From NCBI RefSeq assembly GCF_008085915.1, contig NZ_VSJK01000024.1, positions 1 through 44,908 of the forward strand: 44,908 nucleotides of DNA, written 5' to 3'. The notes under the pieces were generated by a model. It saw only the letters and a program-made list of their open reading frames with translations. It was not told the DNA's origin and made no database searches. Origin of the DNA: Oceaniovalibus sp. ACAM 378. GTDB lineage: Bacteria > Pseudomonadota > Alphaproteobacteria > Rhodobacterales > Rhodobacteraceae. A program made the translations under genes and the position numbers. Position 1 is the stretch's first letter. Every line of letters begins with the position of its first letter. This document shows positions 26,639 through 36,215 of the stretch, piece after piece.

Positions 26639-27690
26639 CAGTCCTGCCCTTCCGCTTTCATTCGAATTTGAACCTTGATGTCGCCTGCACGACTTTCGGC
26701 GGCGCGCTCGAAAGCCTCGACGCTGCGTTCAAACGGGAAGGTATCGGAAATCAACGGCTTAAGATCCACTTTGCCCGACGCAATCAGCTCCAGCGCCCGG
26801 TCGAACACGTTGGCATAACGGAACACAGTTTCAATTCGCAATTCGCGCGCGCAGGCGGCGCTGACATCGAAGGGCACGGCGTCTGGCGGAAGACCAACCA
26901 GAACCATGCAGCCGCCAGGACGTACCGCGCGTATCGCGTCACCGTAAACCCGCGGATTGCCCGAACATTCAAACACGACGTCGCCGCCCCAGCCAGACGT
27001 CGTTTGCATCACCGCATCGACAAGGCCGGTCTGGGCAACGTTGACTGCGGTGATTCCGTCATAGCCTTCCGCGATGGCCAGTTTTTCGGCGCTGACGTCT
27101 GCAATGATAACCCGCGCGCAGCCCCCTGCGAGGGCCGCCAAAGCCACCATGATGCCGATCGGTCCGGCACCGATCACGACCGCCACATCGCCGGGCACGA
27201 TCCGCGCGCGGGTTGCGGCCTGCATGCCGATGGCAAAAGGTTCGACCATGGCGCCTTCAGCAAAGCTGACATTATCGGCCAGTTTGAAAGTGAAAGCAGC
27301 GGGATGCACGACGGACGGCGTCAGGATTCCGTGGACGGGCGGCGTCGCCCAGAACGACACCGCCGGATCCACGTTATAGATCCCCAACTTGGTCGCGCGC
27401 GACGACATATCGGGCACGCCCGGTTCCATGCAGACGCGATCACCCACCTGCAACCCTGTGACGGCGCTGCCCACTTCTGTCACAGTGCCGGAGCCTTCGT
27501 GGCCCAGAACCATCGGTGCGTTCACCACAAAATCACCGATCCGGCCATGGGTGTAATAGTGTACGTCACTTCCGCAAACGCCGACTGTGTGCAGTTCTAT
27601 CCTTATATCATGCGGCCCGACGTCTTGGGGCAGGTCCACATTGCGGATCGCCAATTCACCGATACGTTCCAGAACAAGGGCTTGGGGCAT
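26638..27690 (-). CDS. Zinc-dependent polyol dehydrogenase (xylitol dehydrogenase / D-xylulose reductase-like)
   Basis: 350 residues of the medium-chain dehydrogenase superfamily. Catalytic zinc ligands are Cys in [13 protein letters not shown] and His-Glu in LGHEGSG; the NAD-binding motif is [16 protein letters not shown]. The loop that holds structural zinc in other members reads [20 protein letters not shown] without the four cysteines, as in bacterial xylitol dehydrogenases. It oxidises a polyol to a ketose in the cytoplasm. Being embedded between permease and ATPase genes, it most likely acts on the imported polyol. Confidence 0.88.
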   Translation of the reverse strand: MPQALVLERIGELAIRNVDLPQDVGPHDIRIELHTVGVCGSDVHYYTHGRIGDFVVNAPMVLGHEGSGTVTEVGSAVTGLQVGDRVCMEPGVPDMSSRATKLGIYNVDPAVSFWATPPVHGILTPSVVHPAAFTFKLADNVSFAEGAMVEPFAIGMQAATRARIVPGDVAVVIGAGPIGIMVALAALAGGCARVIIADVSAEKLAIAEGYDGITAVNVAQTGLVDAVMQTTSGWGGDVVFECSGNPRVYGDAIRAVRPGGCMVLVGLPPDAVPFDVSAACARELRIETVFRYANVFDRALELIASGKVDLKPLISDTFPFERSVEAFERAAESRAGDIKVQIRMKAEGQD

Positions 27691-27702
27691 TTTGCCAACC
27701 TC

Positions 27703-28512
27703 TCAACGTGTTTTCTGCGCGAAGGCGCGATTAAGAAACCCGCTCAGTAGTCCGAGCAGCATCAACGGTGGCAGAGAAAGCAGCACAACCGCCGCGTTCA
27801 GGACGCCCCAAGGCACGTTCATGCCCATCTGCGACATCTCCGATGCGATGATCGGCAAAGTCTTGGCATCCGCGGTCGTCAACATCAGCGCCAGCAGGAA
27901 TTCGTTCCAAACTAGAATGAAACTGAAGGCCAGCGCTCCTAGAAGGGATTTGCCCGCTACCGGCAGCGCAACCCAGAAGAACACCGCATATGGTCCATAG
28001 CCGTCGATGCGCGCGGCTTCTTCTACCTCACGCGGCACACTGACAAAGCTGGGAATGCCAAGCCACATCGTGATCGAGATCGTGATCAACGAATAGGCGA
28101 TGATCATGCCGATCCGGGTGTCATAGATCCCTAGGTTCAGCCAGATCACCATCAATGGGATCGCCACAGCAACTGGCGGCAAAAACCGCAGCGACAACAC
28201 GAAGAACTGAATCTCTTTCGTGATGCGATTGGGATGGCGGGCGATAGCATAGGCACCCGGCAACCCCAGCGCCAGCCCGATCGCGACCGCCGAAAGACAG
28301 ACGATCAGTGAATTGATCAACGCGGCAAATACGCTGTCACGGCCCAGCACATAGGCCATGTTTTCCAGCGTCGGCGAGAAGAACAACTTTGGCACCGGGG
28401 TCAGCAGATCAGCGTTGACCTTGAACGCGTTCAGCAGGGTCCAGCCCAGCGGAACGATGACGATCAGTGCGAAAAGCCACAAAATGGTCTGTCCAAAGAA
28501 ATTGCTTTTCAT
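27703..28512 (-). CDS. Sugar/polyol ABC transporter permease (MalG/LacG-like)
   Basis: 269 residues with six predicted helices (first: QTILWLFALIVIVPLGWTLL). The EAA loop EEAARIDGYGPYAVFFWVAL is characteristic of carbohydrate permeases of the CUT1 class. It overlaps the upstream permease by 4 bases. Confidence 0.92.
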   Translation of the reverse strand: MKSNFFGQTILWLFALIVIVPLGWTLLNAFKVNADLLTPVPKLFFSPTLENMAYVLGRDSVFAALINSLIVCLSAVAIGLALGLPGAYAIARHPNRITKEIQFFVLSLRFLPPVAVAIPLMVIWLNLGIYDTRIGMIIAYSLITISITMWLGIPSFVSVPREVEEAARIDGYGPYAVFFWVALPVAGKSLLGALAFSFILVWNEFLLALMLTTADAKTLPIIASEMSQMGMNVPWGVLNAAVVLLSLPPLMLLGLLSGFLNRAFAQKTR

Positions 28513-29372
28513 CGGTTCACCCTTTTCCAGATGACTGTGAAAATCACAATGGTGGCGATCAGCATTATTACGGCGATGGCCGAGGCATAGGCGATGTTAC
28601 CCGATTCAATAAAGCCCTGACTGAAGGCGTACATATCAAGAGTTTCGGTCGCGATTCCGGGCCCGCCACGCGTCATCACATAGATAAGATCAAACGAGCG
28701 CAGGGATTCGATTGCCTTGACCAATGCCAGACTGACAAGCGGTGCCTTCAGCATCGGCAGGGTGATGTAGAAGTGGATTTCCCATGGCTTGGCGTTGTCC
28801 AGGCGGGCCGCTTCGATCGGCTGCGGCGGTAACGATTCAAGCAGTTTCAACACTATCACGGCGAAGAAAAAGCCCCATTGCCATACATCCACAAAAGCCA
28901 CCGCCAAAAGCGCGGAATTGGGATCGGACAGAACGTCAAGCGGTCTGCCGGTGATCGCGCGGTAAGGAAAGGTGATGATGCCGTAAAGCGGGTGGAACGC
29001 AAATTTCCAGACGAAGGCGGCGCAGACCCGGGGCAACAGGACCGGAACCAGAAACACCAACGAAAAAAATGCGCGTTGCCGGCGCGACGCGGTTTCAAAC
29101 ATCAGTACGCCCAAACCGACCGCAAGCAGCATCGTCGCGCTGACGGTCACCACCTCCCATTTCAACGAGACCCATGCCGAGCTCACGAAACGCCGATCGC
29201 CCAGTAACTTGCTGTAATTCTCGAACCCGACCCAGCTTGAAGTCGGCTCGAACAGGGTCCGGTCAGTGAACGAAACCATGACCGCATAGATCAAAGGCGT
29301 GAACGCCAAAACTATCAACAGCAGGACAGTCGGAACAAGAAAGGTATAGGGGAGCGTGTTGCGAATCCGCAT
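28509..29372 (-). CDS. Sugar/polyol ABC transporter permease (MalF/UgpA-like)
   Basis: 287 residues from the ATG at 29372, with GAGGAAA about ten bases upstream; the frame is open to 29408. The N-terminus RIRNTLPYTFLVPTVLLLIV and the EAA loop IEAARLDNAKPWEIHFYITL fit the MalF-type half of CUT1 transporters. It forms a heterodimer with the product of 27703-28512. Confidence 0.92.
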   Translation of the reverse strand: MRIRNTLPYTFLVPTVLLLIVLAFTPLIYAVMVSFTDRTLFEPTSSWVGFENYSKLLGDRRFVSSAWVSLKWEVVTVSATMLLAVGLGVLMFETASRRQRAFFSLVFLVPVLLPRVCAAFVWKFAFHPLYGIITFPYRAITGRPLDVLSDPNSALLAVAFVDVWQWGFFFAVIVLKLLESLPPQPIEAARLDNAKPWEIHFYITLPMLKAPLVSLALVKAIESLRSFDLIYVMTRGGPGIATETLDMYAFSQGFIESGNIAYASAIAVIMLIATIVIFTVIWKRVNR

Positions 29373-29429
29373 GGTCGGAAATTTCCTCGGCGACGATGGG
29401 TGGCACAAACTCCACCGCTATCCGGTCAT

Positions 29430-29464
29430 GTCGGCCCCGCAGCAAAAAAGGCGACGGGGCCGAC
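29430..29464 (-). promoter_or_regulatory. Hairpin between binding-protein gene and first permease
   Basis: Perfect 10-bp stem GTCGGCCCCG / CGGGGCCGAC (29430-29439 and 29455-29464) with a 15-base loop. It follows the binding-protein stop by 20 bases on the minus strand. Third example of the same arrangement in the window. Confidence 0.75.
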
Positions 29465-29484
29465 AGATTTCATTTTGGGAAGGA

Positions 29485-30759
29485 TCAGCCGGCGGTCAGT
29501 GTATTGGCGAAATCCTCAAGCTCTTGTAGCGCGGCTGGGATATCGTCACGTTGACCAGTGATCAGCTCCTCCAGGATGATGCCCCAGCGGTCGCCCAGTT
29601 CAGGCCATTTCGGGTTCTGCCAGAAATTCACCGCCGTCACTGCCGCAGTCGCTTCCAGAGCGGCTGGAAGTTCCGTTCCGAACTTTTCGGCGAATGCTTT
29701 GGACTTGAAGATCGAGGTGCGGTTCAATTCACCCGGTTGTCCGACCTCAAAGCGACGCTCTTCGTTTTCTTTCGACGTGGCCCAGCCGATCCAGAGGGCG
29801 GCGCATTTTTTCGCTTCTTCCGTTTTGTTCGCCTTAACCCCGACGGCGAAGCCATGGGCATAGCCGCCCCCAGTCAGCGGTTTGGGAGGGATTCCGAAGG
29901 CGACCTTGTCGCTGACGGACGACACATCCGGATCAAGCGTCATCGCGCCCAGTGGCGCGGATTCGATGATAAGGGCAACCTGACCTGAGTTGAAAGCGCC
30001 GGTCGATTCATCCCACGATCCTGTTTGGGTGCCCGGTGGCGAATATTCGAACAGCTTCAGATAGGTTTCGGTCGCCTTGATGCCGGCCTCATTGTTGAAG
30101 GCTGGCTTGCCGTCCACAAACCATTCGCCACCCATACCTTTGAAATAGGGCATCCAGCGCCAGACGTTGGCACCGGAGCCTCGCCCACCGCGCAAGGAGA
30201 TTCCATAAACACCATTGTCTGGATCGTGAAGTTTTTCCACGGCTACCATCAACTCTTCCAGCGTTTCTGGTGGCTTAACGTCAGCAGCCTCAAGAAGGTC
30301 CGTGCGATACACCATCAGATCTCCGCCGCCTGTAATCGGGGCGAACCACACTTTACCGTCAAAGGTGGCGGTGGTACGGCGACCGGGGTCGAAATCTTCG
30401 AAATCGTATTCGGCCGGATAATAATCGGTGATCGGCACAATCCAGTCGGCGGCAGCGAACTGGGCGAGGTTCGCCTCATCGATGTAATAAACGTTGTAAC
30501 GACCAATGGTCGAGGCATCTGCACGCGATTTCGCACGACGGTCATTTTCGTTCAGATAATCGATCTGAAAACCAACGCCGGACAATTCCTTGAATTCATC
30601 GGCGAACTTTTCGGTTGTGGTCAACCCGTCCCATGGTTGCGACAGGATGCGCAGATCTTCTGTGCAAACTTTATCTGCTGCGAATGCGACTGTCGCCCCG
30701 GTCAGCGCAAAGGCGAACACAGCGGTAGTCGCCACAAGTCGGCTTTTAACAACGGTCAT
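29485..30759 (-). CDS. Sugar/polyol ABC transporter substrate-binding protein (SBP family 1)
   Basis: 424 residues. The ATG at 30759 follows a strong GGGAGGAG site. Signal peptide SRLVATTAVFAFALTGATVA with cleavage near AFA-AD. Family-1 features include AKSRADASTIGRYNVYYIDE, DGKVWFAPITGGGDLMVYRT, PPETLEELMVAVEKLHDPDN and WDESTGAFNSGQVALIIES. First gene of the operon, which sets its role as the periplasmic receptor. The dehydrogenase in the operon points to a pentitol or tetritol ligand. Confidence 0.93.
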   Translation of the reverse strand: MTVVKSRLVATTAVFAFALTGATVAFAADKVCTEDLRILSQPWDGLTTTEKFADEFKELSGVGFQIDYLNENDRRAKSRADASTIGRYNVYYIDEANLAQFAAADWIVPITDYYPAEYDFEDFDPGRRTTATFDGKVWFAPITGGGDLMVYRTDLLEAADVKPPETLEELMVAVEKLHDPDNGVYGISLRGGRGSGANVWRWMPYFKGMGGEWFVDGKPAFNNEAGIKATETYLKLFEYSPPGTQTGSWDESTGAFNSGQVALIIESAPLGAMTLDPDVSSVSDKVAFGIPPKPLTGGGYAHGFAVGVKANKTEEAKKCAALWIGWATSKENEERRFEVGQPGELNRTSIFKSKAFAEKFGTELPAALEATAAVTAVNFWQNPKWPELGDRWGIILEELITGQRDDIPAALQELEDFANTLTAG

Positions 30760-30938
30760 CAAGCTCTCCTCCCATGAACATAGTCGACCGGCCCTTTTTG
30801 GGACAGTATTGGCTATGCGTTTAAGCGGTGAGTCTCGCTGAACAGTCGGAGCACGTCAACTAGGCTCCAGACTTCAGGAACGGGGACTGAGCTACTCCCC
30901 AATCGTTGGACAGGACGTGACGTAAAAAAGCTAATCTT

Positions 30939-31095
30939 TGCACCTGCTGATGGGGGTTGATTGCTTCAATTCGCTACCAGTAGACCACAGCGGGTGGTTG
31001 GCCGCCAAGGGCTGAGTGTGGTCGGTTGTGATTGTTGAACCCGATCCATTTTTTGACGCCCACCTCGGCCTCCGATCCGGTCTCCCAAGCATGTA
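30939..31095 (-). pseudogene. IS3 transposase OrfB, C-terminal remnant
   Basis: The minus strand gives LHAWETGSEAEVGVKKWIGF followed by NNHNRPHSALGGQPPAVVYW, the highly conserved end of IS3 integrase-like OrfB proteins with the HNRPHSALG motif. A TAG follows, then IEAINPHQQVQRLA. The catalytic part upstream is gone. Confidence 0.8.
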
Positions 31096-31175
31096 GGGCT
31101 AATTTCCCCAATTTTTAACGGGATGCATTCGTAGAACTTACGCGACCATCGTCAGTTTTTGGGCGGGCGTAATGC

Positions 31176-32228
31176 GGCGTTGTTGCACAACTCAGGTTGC
31201 GAACGATTCACATTGTGAATCCAGTCGTTTATACGGGCTGCATGAGCAAGCTATCACCAGCCCGCTACCGCACGACCAACTGGTCCAATTACAATGCAGT
31301 GCTGCGCAATCGGGGCTCGCTGCTGATCTGGGTGGACAAGGATATGGCCTGGCTCGCCCCGCATGAAGGGCTCCCCGGTCGCCCGCCGCTCTTCTCCGAT
31401 GCTGCCATCCAGTTCTGTCTGTCGATCAAGGTGCTTTTCAAGCTGCCTTTGCGGCAGACCGCTGGCATGGTGGCCAGCTTGCTCCGGCTGGCAGGATTGG
31501 ACTGGCCAGTGCCTGACTTTTCCACCGTGTGCCGCAGGCAGAAGACTCTGATGGTGCAGATCCCGTATCGCCATGCTGACGGCCCGTTGAACCTGCTCGC
31601 GGACAGCACCGGGATCAAGTTCCTCGGCCATGGCGAATGGCAGTCCCGCAAGCATGGCGTGCAGGGCCGGCGCCAGTGGCGCAAGGTGCATTTGGCCATG
31701 GACACGACCACGTCCGACATCCGCGCCGTGGAATTCACCCCCAGCCGCGACGGCGACAGCCCTGTGCTGCCCGACCTTCTGAACCAGCTCCCCGAGACCG
31801 AACAAATCGGCACCGTGACCGCCGACGGGGCCTACGACACTCGACGATGCCACACCGCCATCATCGAACGCGGCGCCGTCCCGGTCATCCCTATCCGCAA
31901 GAATGGGAGCCCGTGGAAGGAAGACTGTCCGGCAGCACGCGTCCGAAACGAAACGCTGCGGGCGACCCGGCACTATGGCAGGGCGTTCTGGAAGCGGTGG
32001 ACAGGATACCACGCCCGCAGCCGGGTCGAGGCGAAGATGCGTTGCCTCAAAGCCTTCGGCGAGCGCATCGCCGCAAGAGACCCCGACCGACAGACCGCCG
32101 AAATCGACATCCGCATCGCCCTCATGAACCGCTTCTCGGCCCTCGGCAACGCCGAGATCGTTCGCGTGGCATGACGTCAGTGGGGAAAGGGGAACTCACA
32201 CCTCAAGCGTGAGTTCTGCAACAATGCC
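31176..32228 (+). mobile_element. IS5-family insertion sequence, intact
   Basis: Ends are 18-bp inverted repeats with 16 matches: GGCGTTGTTGCACAACTC at 31176-31193 and the complement of GGCATTGTTGCAGAACTC at 32211-32228. Length 1053 bp with one full transposase gene. It lies in the 5' part of the IS66 remnant, directly before the tnpB tail. No clear target duplication. Confidence 0.88.
31242..32174 (+). CDS. IS5-family transposase
   Basis: 310 residues from the ATG at 31242 (MSKLSPARYRTTNWSNYNAV); the open frame extends to 31197. The DDE domain shows Asp in LLADSTGIKFLG, Asp in TVTADGAYDTRR, and the downstream YHARSRVEAKMRCLKAFGER motif with the catalytic Glu. No interruption, so probably active. 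Confidence 0.93.
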   Translation: MSKLSPARYRTTNWSNYNAVLRNRGSLLIWVDKDMAWLAPHEGLPGRPPLFSDAAIQFCLSIKVLFKLPLRQTAGMVASLLRLAGLDWPVPDFSTVCRRQKTLMVQIPYRHADGPLNLLADSTGIKFLGHGEWQSRKHGVQGRRQWRKVHLAMDTTTSDIRAVEFTPSRDGDSPVLPDLLNQLPETEQIGTVTADGAYDTRRCHTAIIERGAVPVIPIRKNGSPWKEDCPAARVRNETLRATRHYGRAFWKRWTGYHARSRVEAKMRCLKAFGERIAARDPDRQTAEIDIRIALMNRFSALGNAEIVRVA

Positions 32229-32323
32229 CCTTGAACCACGCCCAGTTTGAAGCGCTGTTCTCGGGTTTAGACTGGCGCAAGGTAAAGGCTTTGTCGGTGC
32301 GTCCCCCCACTGCGGCAGAGTGA
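32229..32323 (+). pseudogene. IS66 TnpB, C-terminal remnant
   Basis: The frame reads LNHAQFEALFSGLDWRKVKA then LSVRPPTAAE and a stop at 32323. This is the end of the IS66 accessory protein TnpB. The rest of tnpB and tnpA is absent; the IS5 element adjoins on the left. Confidence 0.75.
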
Positions 32324-32377
32324 ATCAGGTGGGCTTTTACAAGGGCGCTGAGGTGCTCGAAGTGATAGTTTTACCCC

Positions 32378-33756
32378 ATGTCAAAACCTGCCGATTTCCC
32401 CAATGATGTTGAGACCCTGAAGGCGCTTCTTGTCGCCTCAGAGGATCGAAATCTGCGCAAACAGGATCGTATTGATCAGTTGGAAAAGCTGGTATCTGAC
32501 TTCAAACGCGCCCTGTTTGGCGCAAGGTCTGAGAAGGCCGATCCCGAACAATTTGAGCTATCACTTGAAGACATCGAAACCGCGACGGCAGTGGTTCATG
32601 CTGAAGACGAAGCGCTTGATCGGCCTGCATCGCGCTCGGCAAAACCGCGCAACACCAATCGTGGCTCACTCCCCAAACATTTGCCCCGTATTGAAGAGAT
32701 GATTGCGCCCGATAACATGACCTGCGGCTGCGGCGGTGAGCGCCATGTGATCGGTAAGGATACGTCTGAACGATTGGATATCGTCCCCGCCCAGTTCCGT
32801 GTAATCGTTACACGCCGCCCGAAGTATGCCTGCCGGTCGTGCACCAATGGTGTTGTGCAAGCGCCTGCACCAGCGCACCTGATCCCAGGCGGCATGCCCA
32901 CTGAGGCAACAGTGGCGCATGTGTTGGTATCCAAATTGCAGATCATCTGCCCCTGTATCGTCAGGCGCAAATTTACAGCCGCCAAGGGGTCGATCTGGAT
33001 CGCTCCACCCTCGCGGGATGGGTCGGCAAAGCGGCCTACGAACTCCGTCCGGTCTTTGATGCGTTGATCACCGATCTGAAGCGCTCCACCAAGTTATTTA
33101 TGCCTTCTCGGCAGATTGCTGTGCAATCGCCTGCCGGGTAATAGACGAGACCCGCGCACCAGTGCTGGATCCTGGCAAGCGCAAAACCAAAACGGGCTAC
33201 TTCTGGGCGCTGGCCCGCGATGATCGACCTTGGGGCGGTGCAGCCCCACCGGGCGTCGCCTTTACCTATGCGCCGGGGCGTTCTGGCCAATATGCGGATG
33301 ACATTTTGAAAGGCTTCTCCGGCATCCTCCAAGTGGACGGTTATGCTGGATATAACCGTTTGCTCAAACGCGCCGATGACCAAGTTGCACTCGCTTATTG
33401 TTGGGCTCATGCGCGGCGCAAACTGCATGAGGTTGCACAATCTGGCACCGCCCCTATCGCCGAAGACGGGTTGAAACAGATCGCTGCACTCTACCGGATC
33501 GAAAAGGATATCCGAGGCCTGACCTCCGAGGCGTGACTGGCAGCAAGGCAAGACCGGTCAGCGCCATTGATCGCCGCATTTGAAGCCTGGCTCACGACCA
33601 ATCGCGCGCGGCCTTCTGCCAAAGCCCCTCTGGGCGAAGCGCTCAAATACATCGCAAAATACTGGGATGGACTGTGCCTGTTTCTGACAGACGGCCGTAT
33701 CGAGATGGACAATAATGCCGTCGAGCGCACAATCCGGCCCATCGCTTTGAATCGAA
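32378..33756 (+). pseudogene. IS66 transposase TnpC, 5' part, multiply disrupted
   Basis: From ATG 32378 (MSKPADFPNDVETLKALLVA) the N-terminal helical domain and the zinc-ribbon Cys pairs (TCGCGG, YACRSC) are intact. Damage follows in order: a one-base deletion at about 32936 (SKL instead of SKFADHLPLYRQ), a 41-base insertion at 33103-33143, and a nonsense TGA at 33535 where Arg is expected. Frame pieces such as DETRAPVLDPGKRKTKTGYF, ILQVDGYAGYN and DNNAVERTIRPIALNR carry the DDE region. The gene then breaks at the RIT end. Continues at 36216. Confidence 0.85.
33103..33143. repeat. 41-base hairpin insertion in IS66 tnpC
   Basis: Extra bases relative to the expected LFM-DETRAPVLD reading. The insert can fold: CGGCAGATTGC then TGT then GCAATCGCCTGCCG, a stem with a three-base bulge. 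Origin unknown. Confidence 0.45.
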
Positions 33757-33795
33757 ATTATGCCCACCAAGTGATTATGCGCAGTTCGCTGAGGA
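33757..33795 (+). repeat. RIT left terminal inverted repeat
   Basis: 39 bp, identical to the reverse complement of 36160-36198. It also contains shorter GCGCAGT/ATTATGCGC motifs, and GACTGCGCATAATTC recurs inside at about 33840, possibly a secondary recombinase site. Confidence 0.85.
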
Positions 33796-33851
33796 GGCGC
33801 CTGCAAGTGCCGCCGCGCTGGCGACTTCCAGCACAACGGACTGCGCATAAT

Positions 33852-34760
33852 TCAAAGGCTCTGAAGGAATTGCATCAACTGATCCGGTGGCCGATACCGA
33901 CTGGGGCGCGCCCCGATGGGTTGCAGTCGATCAAGTGTGCGCTCTTTCATTGATAGGTCAGCCTGGAGGTACATATGCGTTGTGGCGGGGCTTTCGTGGC
34001 CCAGCCAGAGTGCGATGACGGTGATGTCGACCCCAGACTGCAGAAGATGCATTGCCGTGGTATGGCGGACCGTATGCGGTGATATCGCACGTTGCGCGAG
34101 TTGTGGGTGACTCTCAGCCGCAGTTGCAACGGCACGCTTGAAGCGCTGTGTGACATTCGAGCGCGCCATCTTTTCCCCGCTTCGGCTTGGGAACAGGAAC
34201 CTGTCATCGGCTGTACCCTCCAGCCTGCGTTTCCAGTTCCGGATCAGCGACGCGGTTGAACGCCAGAGCGGCACGGTACGTTCCTTTCGCCCCTTGCCGT
34301 GAAGATGTGCTGACATCGTCTGGTCGATGACAACATCGCCGACCCGCAGGCCTATGGCCTCCGACCCGCGCGCACCGGTGTTATACATTAGACTGAAGAG
34401 TGCTCGATCCCGCTGACCTGCCCAGGATTGAGGATCCGGCGCTTCGAGGATCGCCTGCATCTCTGGGCGCGACAGAAACCCCAGTACCGGTTTGTCAAAC
34501 CGCTTCATAGGGATAGCCAGTGCTTGCTGGATCACAGGGAGTGCGGTCAGGTCGTAGTGGGCGGCATACTTCAGGAAGGATCGGAGCGCCGCCCAACGAG
34601 AGTTGCGGCTGCGCGCGCCGTTCTTGCGATCATTCTCCAGATAATCGAGGAAACTGAGGATGAACTGGGCGTCGAGATCGACCAACGCCAATTTGGTCGG
34701 AGCCTTACCGATTTTGGACTCCGCAAAGCTGAGCAACAGGCGGACCGTGTCTCTAAATCC
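33852..34760 (-). pseudogene. RIT recombinase C (tyrosine recombinase), N-terminus deleted
   Basis: The frame begins at the deletion junction with LGFRDTVRLLLSFAESKIGK and runs to QLMQFLQSL. Core-binding domain residues and the full catalytic domain remain: Arg in MYNTGARGSEAIGLRVGDV, HTVRHTTAMHLLQSGVDITV with the His-x-x-Arg pair, WLGHESPATTHMYLQADL with the nucleophilic Tyr. The first ~50 residues are lost, and ritB coding is fused out of frame upstream. An ATG at 34736 could initiate a shortened protein. Confidence 0.8.
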
Positions 34761-34762
34761 AA

Positions 34763-34921
34763 GGTGATGCGGATTGTCAGTGGACCAGTATGACCTGTCG
34801 CGTCAACGAACCGGGCGAAAGCGCTTATCTGATCTCCCGGAATGCGCAGATCAAACCCCAACCCGCGGCGTTCGGCCAGATAATCTTCGGCCTGAGAGAG
34901 CAGCGTACAGGGCGCGGTCAT
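34763..34921 (-). pseudogene. RIT recombinase B, N-terminal fragment
   Basis: From ATG 34921 the frame gives MTAPCTLLSQAEDYLAERRG then LGFDLRIPGDQISAFARFVD and PLTIRITLD, the start of a RIT-B recombinase. After this the sequence switches to ritC in another frame. The ATG overlaps the ritA stop by 4 bases, as in intact RIT operons. The catalytic domain is entirely absent. Confidence 0.75.
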
Positions 34922-36046
34922 GACGCGCTCCCCGGCCAAGGTAAGGCCACTGCCGAGAGTTTGGTCAAATCGACCTTTGCATAGATCGCAGACGTATCAA
35001 GGCTGCGGTGCCGTAGGACATCGGCGATATCCTTCATGGGCACGCCGGTGCGTAAAACTCGACTGGCCATGCTGTGCCGCAGAATGTGGACACGCGTGCG
35101 GGTCCATCCGCATCTTCGATAACCCGCCAAGACCGCACGCTTGACGACCCCCTTCTCAATCGGCGCGTCGCCCCTTGGTTCCTATGAGGCAGATTGTCCC
35201 TTCGGCCCAATTGATGTCTTTGAGGCGCAGGTTGACTACCTCGCTGGATCGCAGACCGAGATCGATCAAACACCGCGTCATCGCATAGGCTCGCCGGCGC
35301 GACGGAAATGGTTGATCGAAGGACTGCAACAGCTCATCGATCTCGGCGTTGGTGAGAACTTCCGGCAAGGATGCCAATCTCCAGTGGGCCGCCCGCGGAA
35401 TGGCGGCTGTCAGTGCGCTGACCCGGTCGCCGGACATGCTGCGGAAGCGAAGATAGCAACCGACAGCGCCGCCGATCACGCGGATGGTGCCGGGGCTGCG
35501 CCCGTGTTCGCCGAGGACGAAGCGCCGGACAGCGGTGGCGCCGATCTTCGATAGCGTGACCGGTTGGTCGCTGAAATGGGCAAGCAGAAACTCGCCAATG
35601 ATGCGACCGCGCTGACGGCGGGTGCTGTCCGCCAAACCCCAGACATCGCGCATGTGTTTGTCAAAGCGCGCCAGCTCTTGCGCAACGGCCGTGTCGGAGG
35701 CGAGATCCTGCGCTCCCATGCCTTCGGCTCTCAGCACTTCCAGCAGCTGGGCGAGTGCAGCGCGCAGCTCGTGGCGCAATCGACGGACCGGATAGGGGCA
35801 ACTGCATACAGGCAGATGTTCAAACAGAAACCGCGCGACCATGGCCTCGCCGATCGCGCTCAGGTTACACCGCTTCGCAGTCAACCAATAAGCAAAATGC
35901 GCAACGCAGCATAGGTAAACACGCTGCGAACTCGGCGCATATCGTCCGCGGCACAGGTGTGCGCCGTAGCGCGAAACGTAGGGCTGAAGAATGCTGTCCT
36001 CTAACCACAATCGCGGCTGCGACTGAATGACGATCTCTTGGGACAT
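34918..36046 (-). pseudogene. RIT recombinase A, internal deletion and frameshift
   Basis: The first part (MSQEIVIQSQPRLWLEDSIL to LICLIGTKGRRAD, ending at 35156) contains the N-terminal SAM-like domain and the first catalytic Arg in DLGLRSSEVVNLRLKDI. The last part resumes in another frame (KGVVKRAVLAGYRRCGWTRT, then HILRHSMASRVLRTGVPMKD with the second box, and LDTSAIYAKVDL with the Tyr). The middle stretch between these boxes is about 50 residues short. Non-functional. Confidence 0.8.
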
Positions 36047-36159
36047 GGTAAACTCCTATCAGGTTGAACGAACCTTCAAGAAGATCAGGATTATGTTCAG
36101 AACGAAGCTCTATACGAGGCCACTCTCGTCCAGTGTAGCCGTAGGAATTGAAGTTCATC

Positions 36160-36198
36160 CCTCAGCGAACTGCGCATAATCACTTGGTGGGCATAATT
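36160..36198 (-). repeat. RIT right terminal inverted repeat
   Basis: Perfect 39-bp reverse complement of 33757-33795, ending in GGGCATAATT. Located ~110 bases upstream of ritA. Confidence 0.85.
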
Positions 36199-36215
36199 GC
36201 GGTTATGGAGACCTC

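Larger units (their letters stand above)
33757..36198 (-). mobile_element. Recombinase-In-Trio (RIT) element, internally deleted
   Basis: 39-bp perfect inverted repeats mark the ends: 33757-33795 (beginning AATTATGCCCACCAAGTGAT) and its complement at 36160-36198. Between them three tyrosine recombinase genes run leftwards, ritA, ritB, ritC, the order of RIT elements, but two deletions have removed coding sequence, leaving about 2.4 kb. Neighbouring coding (IALNR on the left, KNALFAGHDAGATNW on the right) shows it sits within IS66 tnpC. About 20 extra bases right of the repeat include the palindrome TTATGGAG-ACCT-CTCCATAA (36203-36222). Confidence 0.8.

Noticed and set aside
26668-27750. 360-residue open frame on the plus strand
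   Set aside because: Shadow of the xylitol-dehydrogenase-like gene, which has full catalytic motifs.
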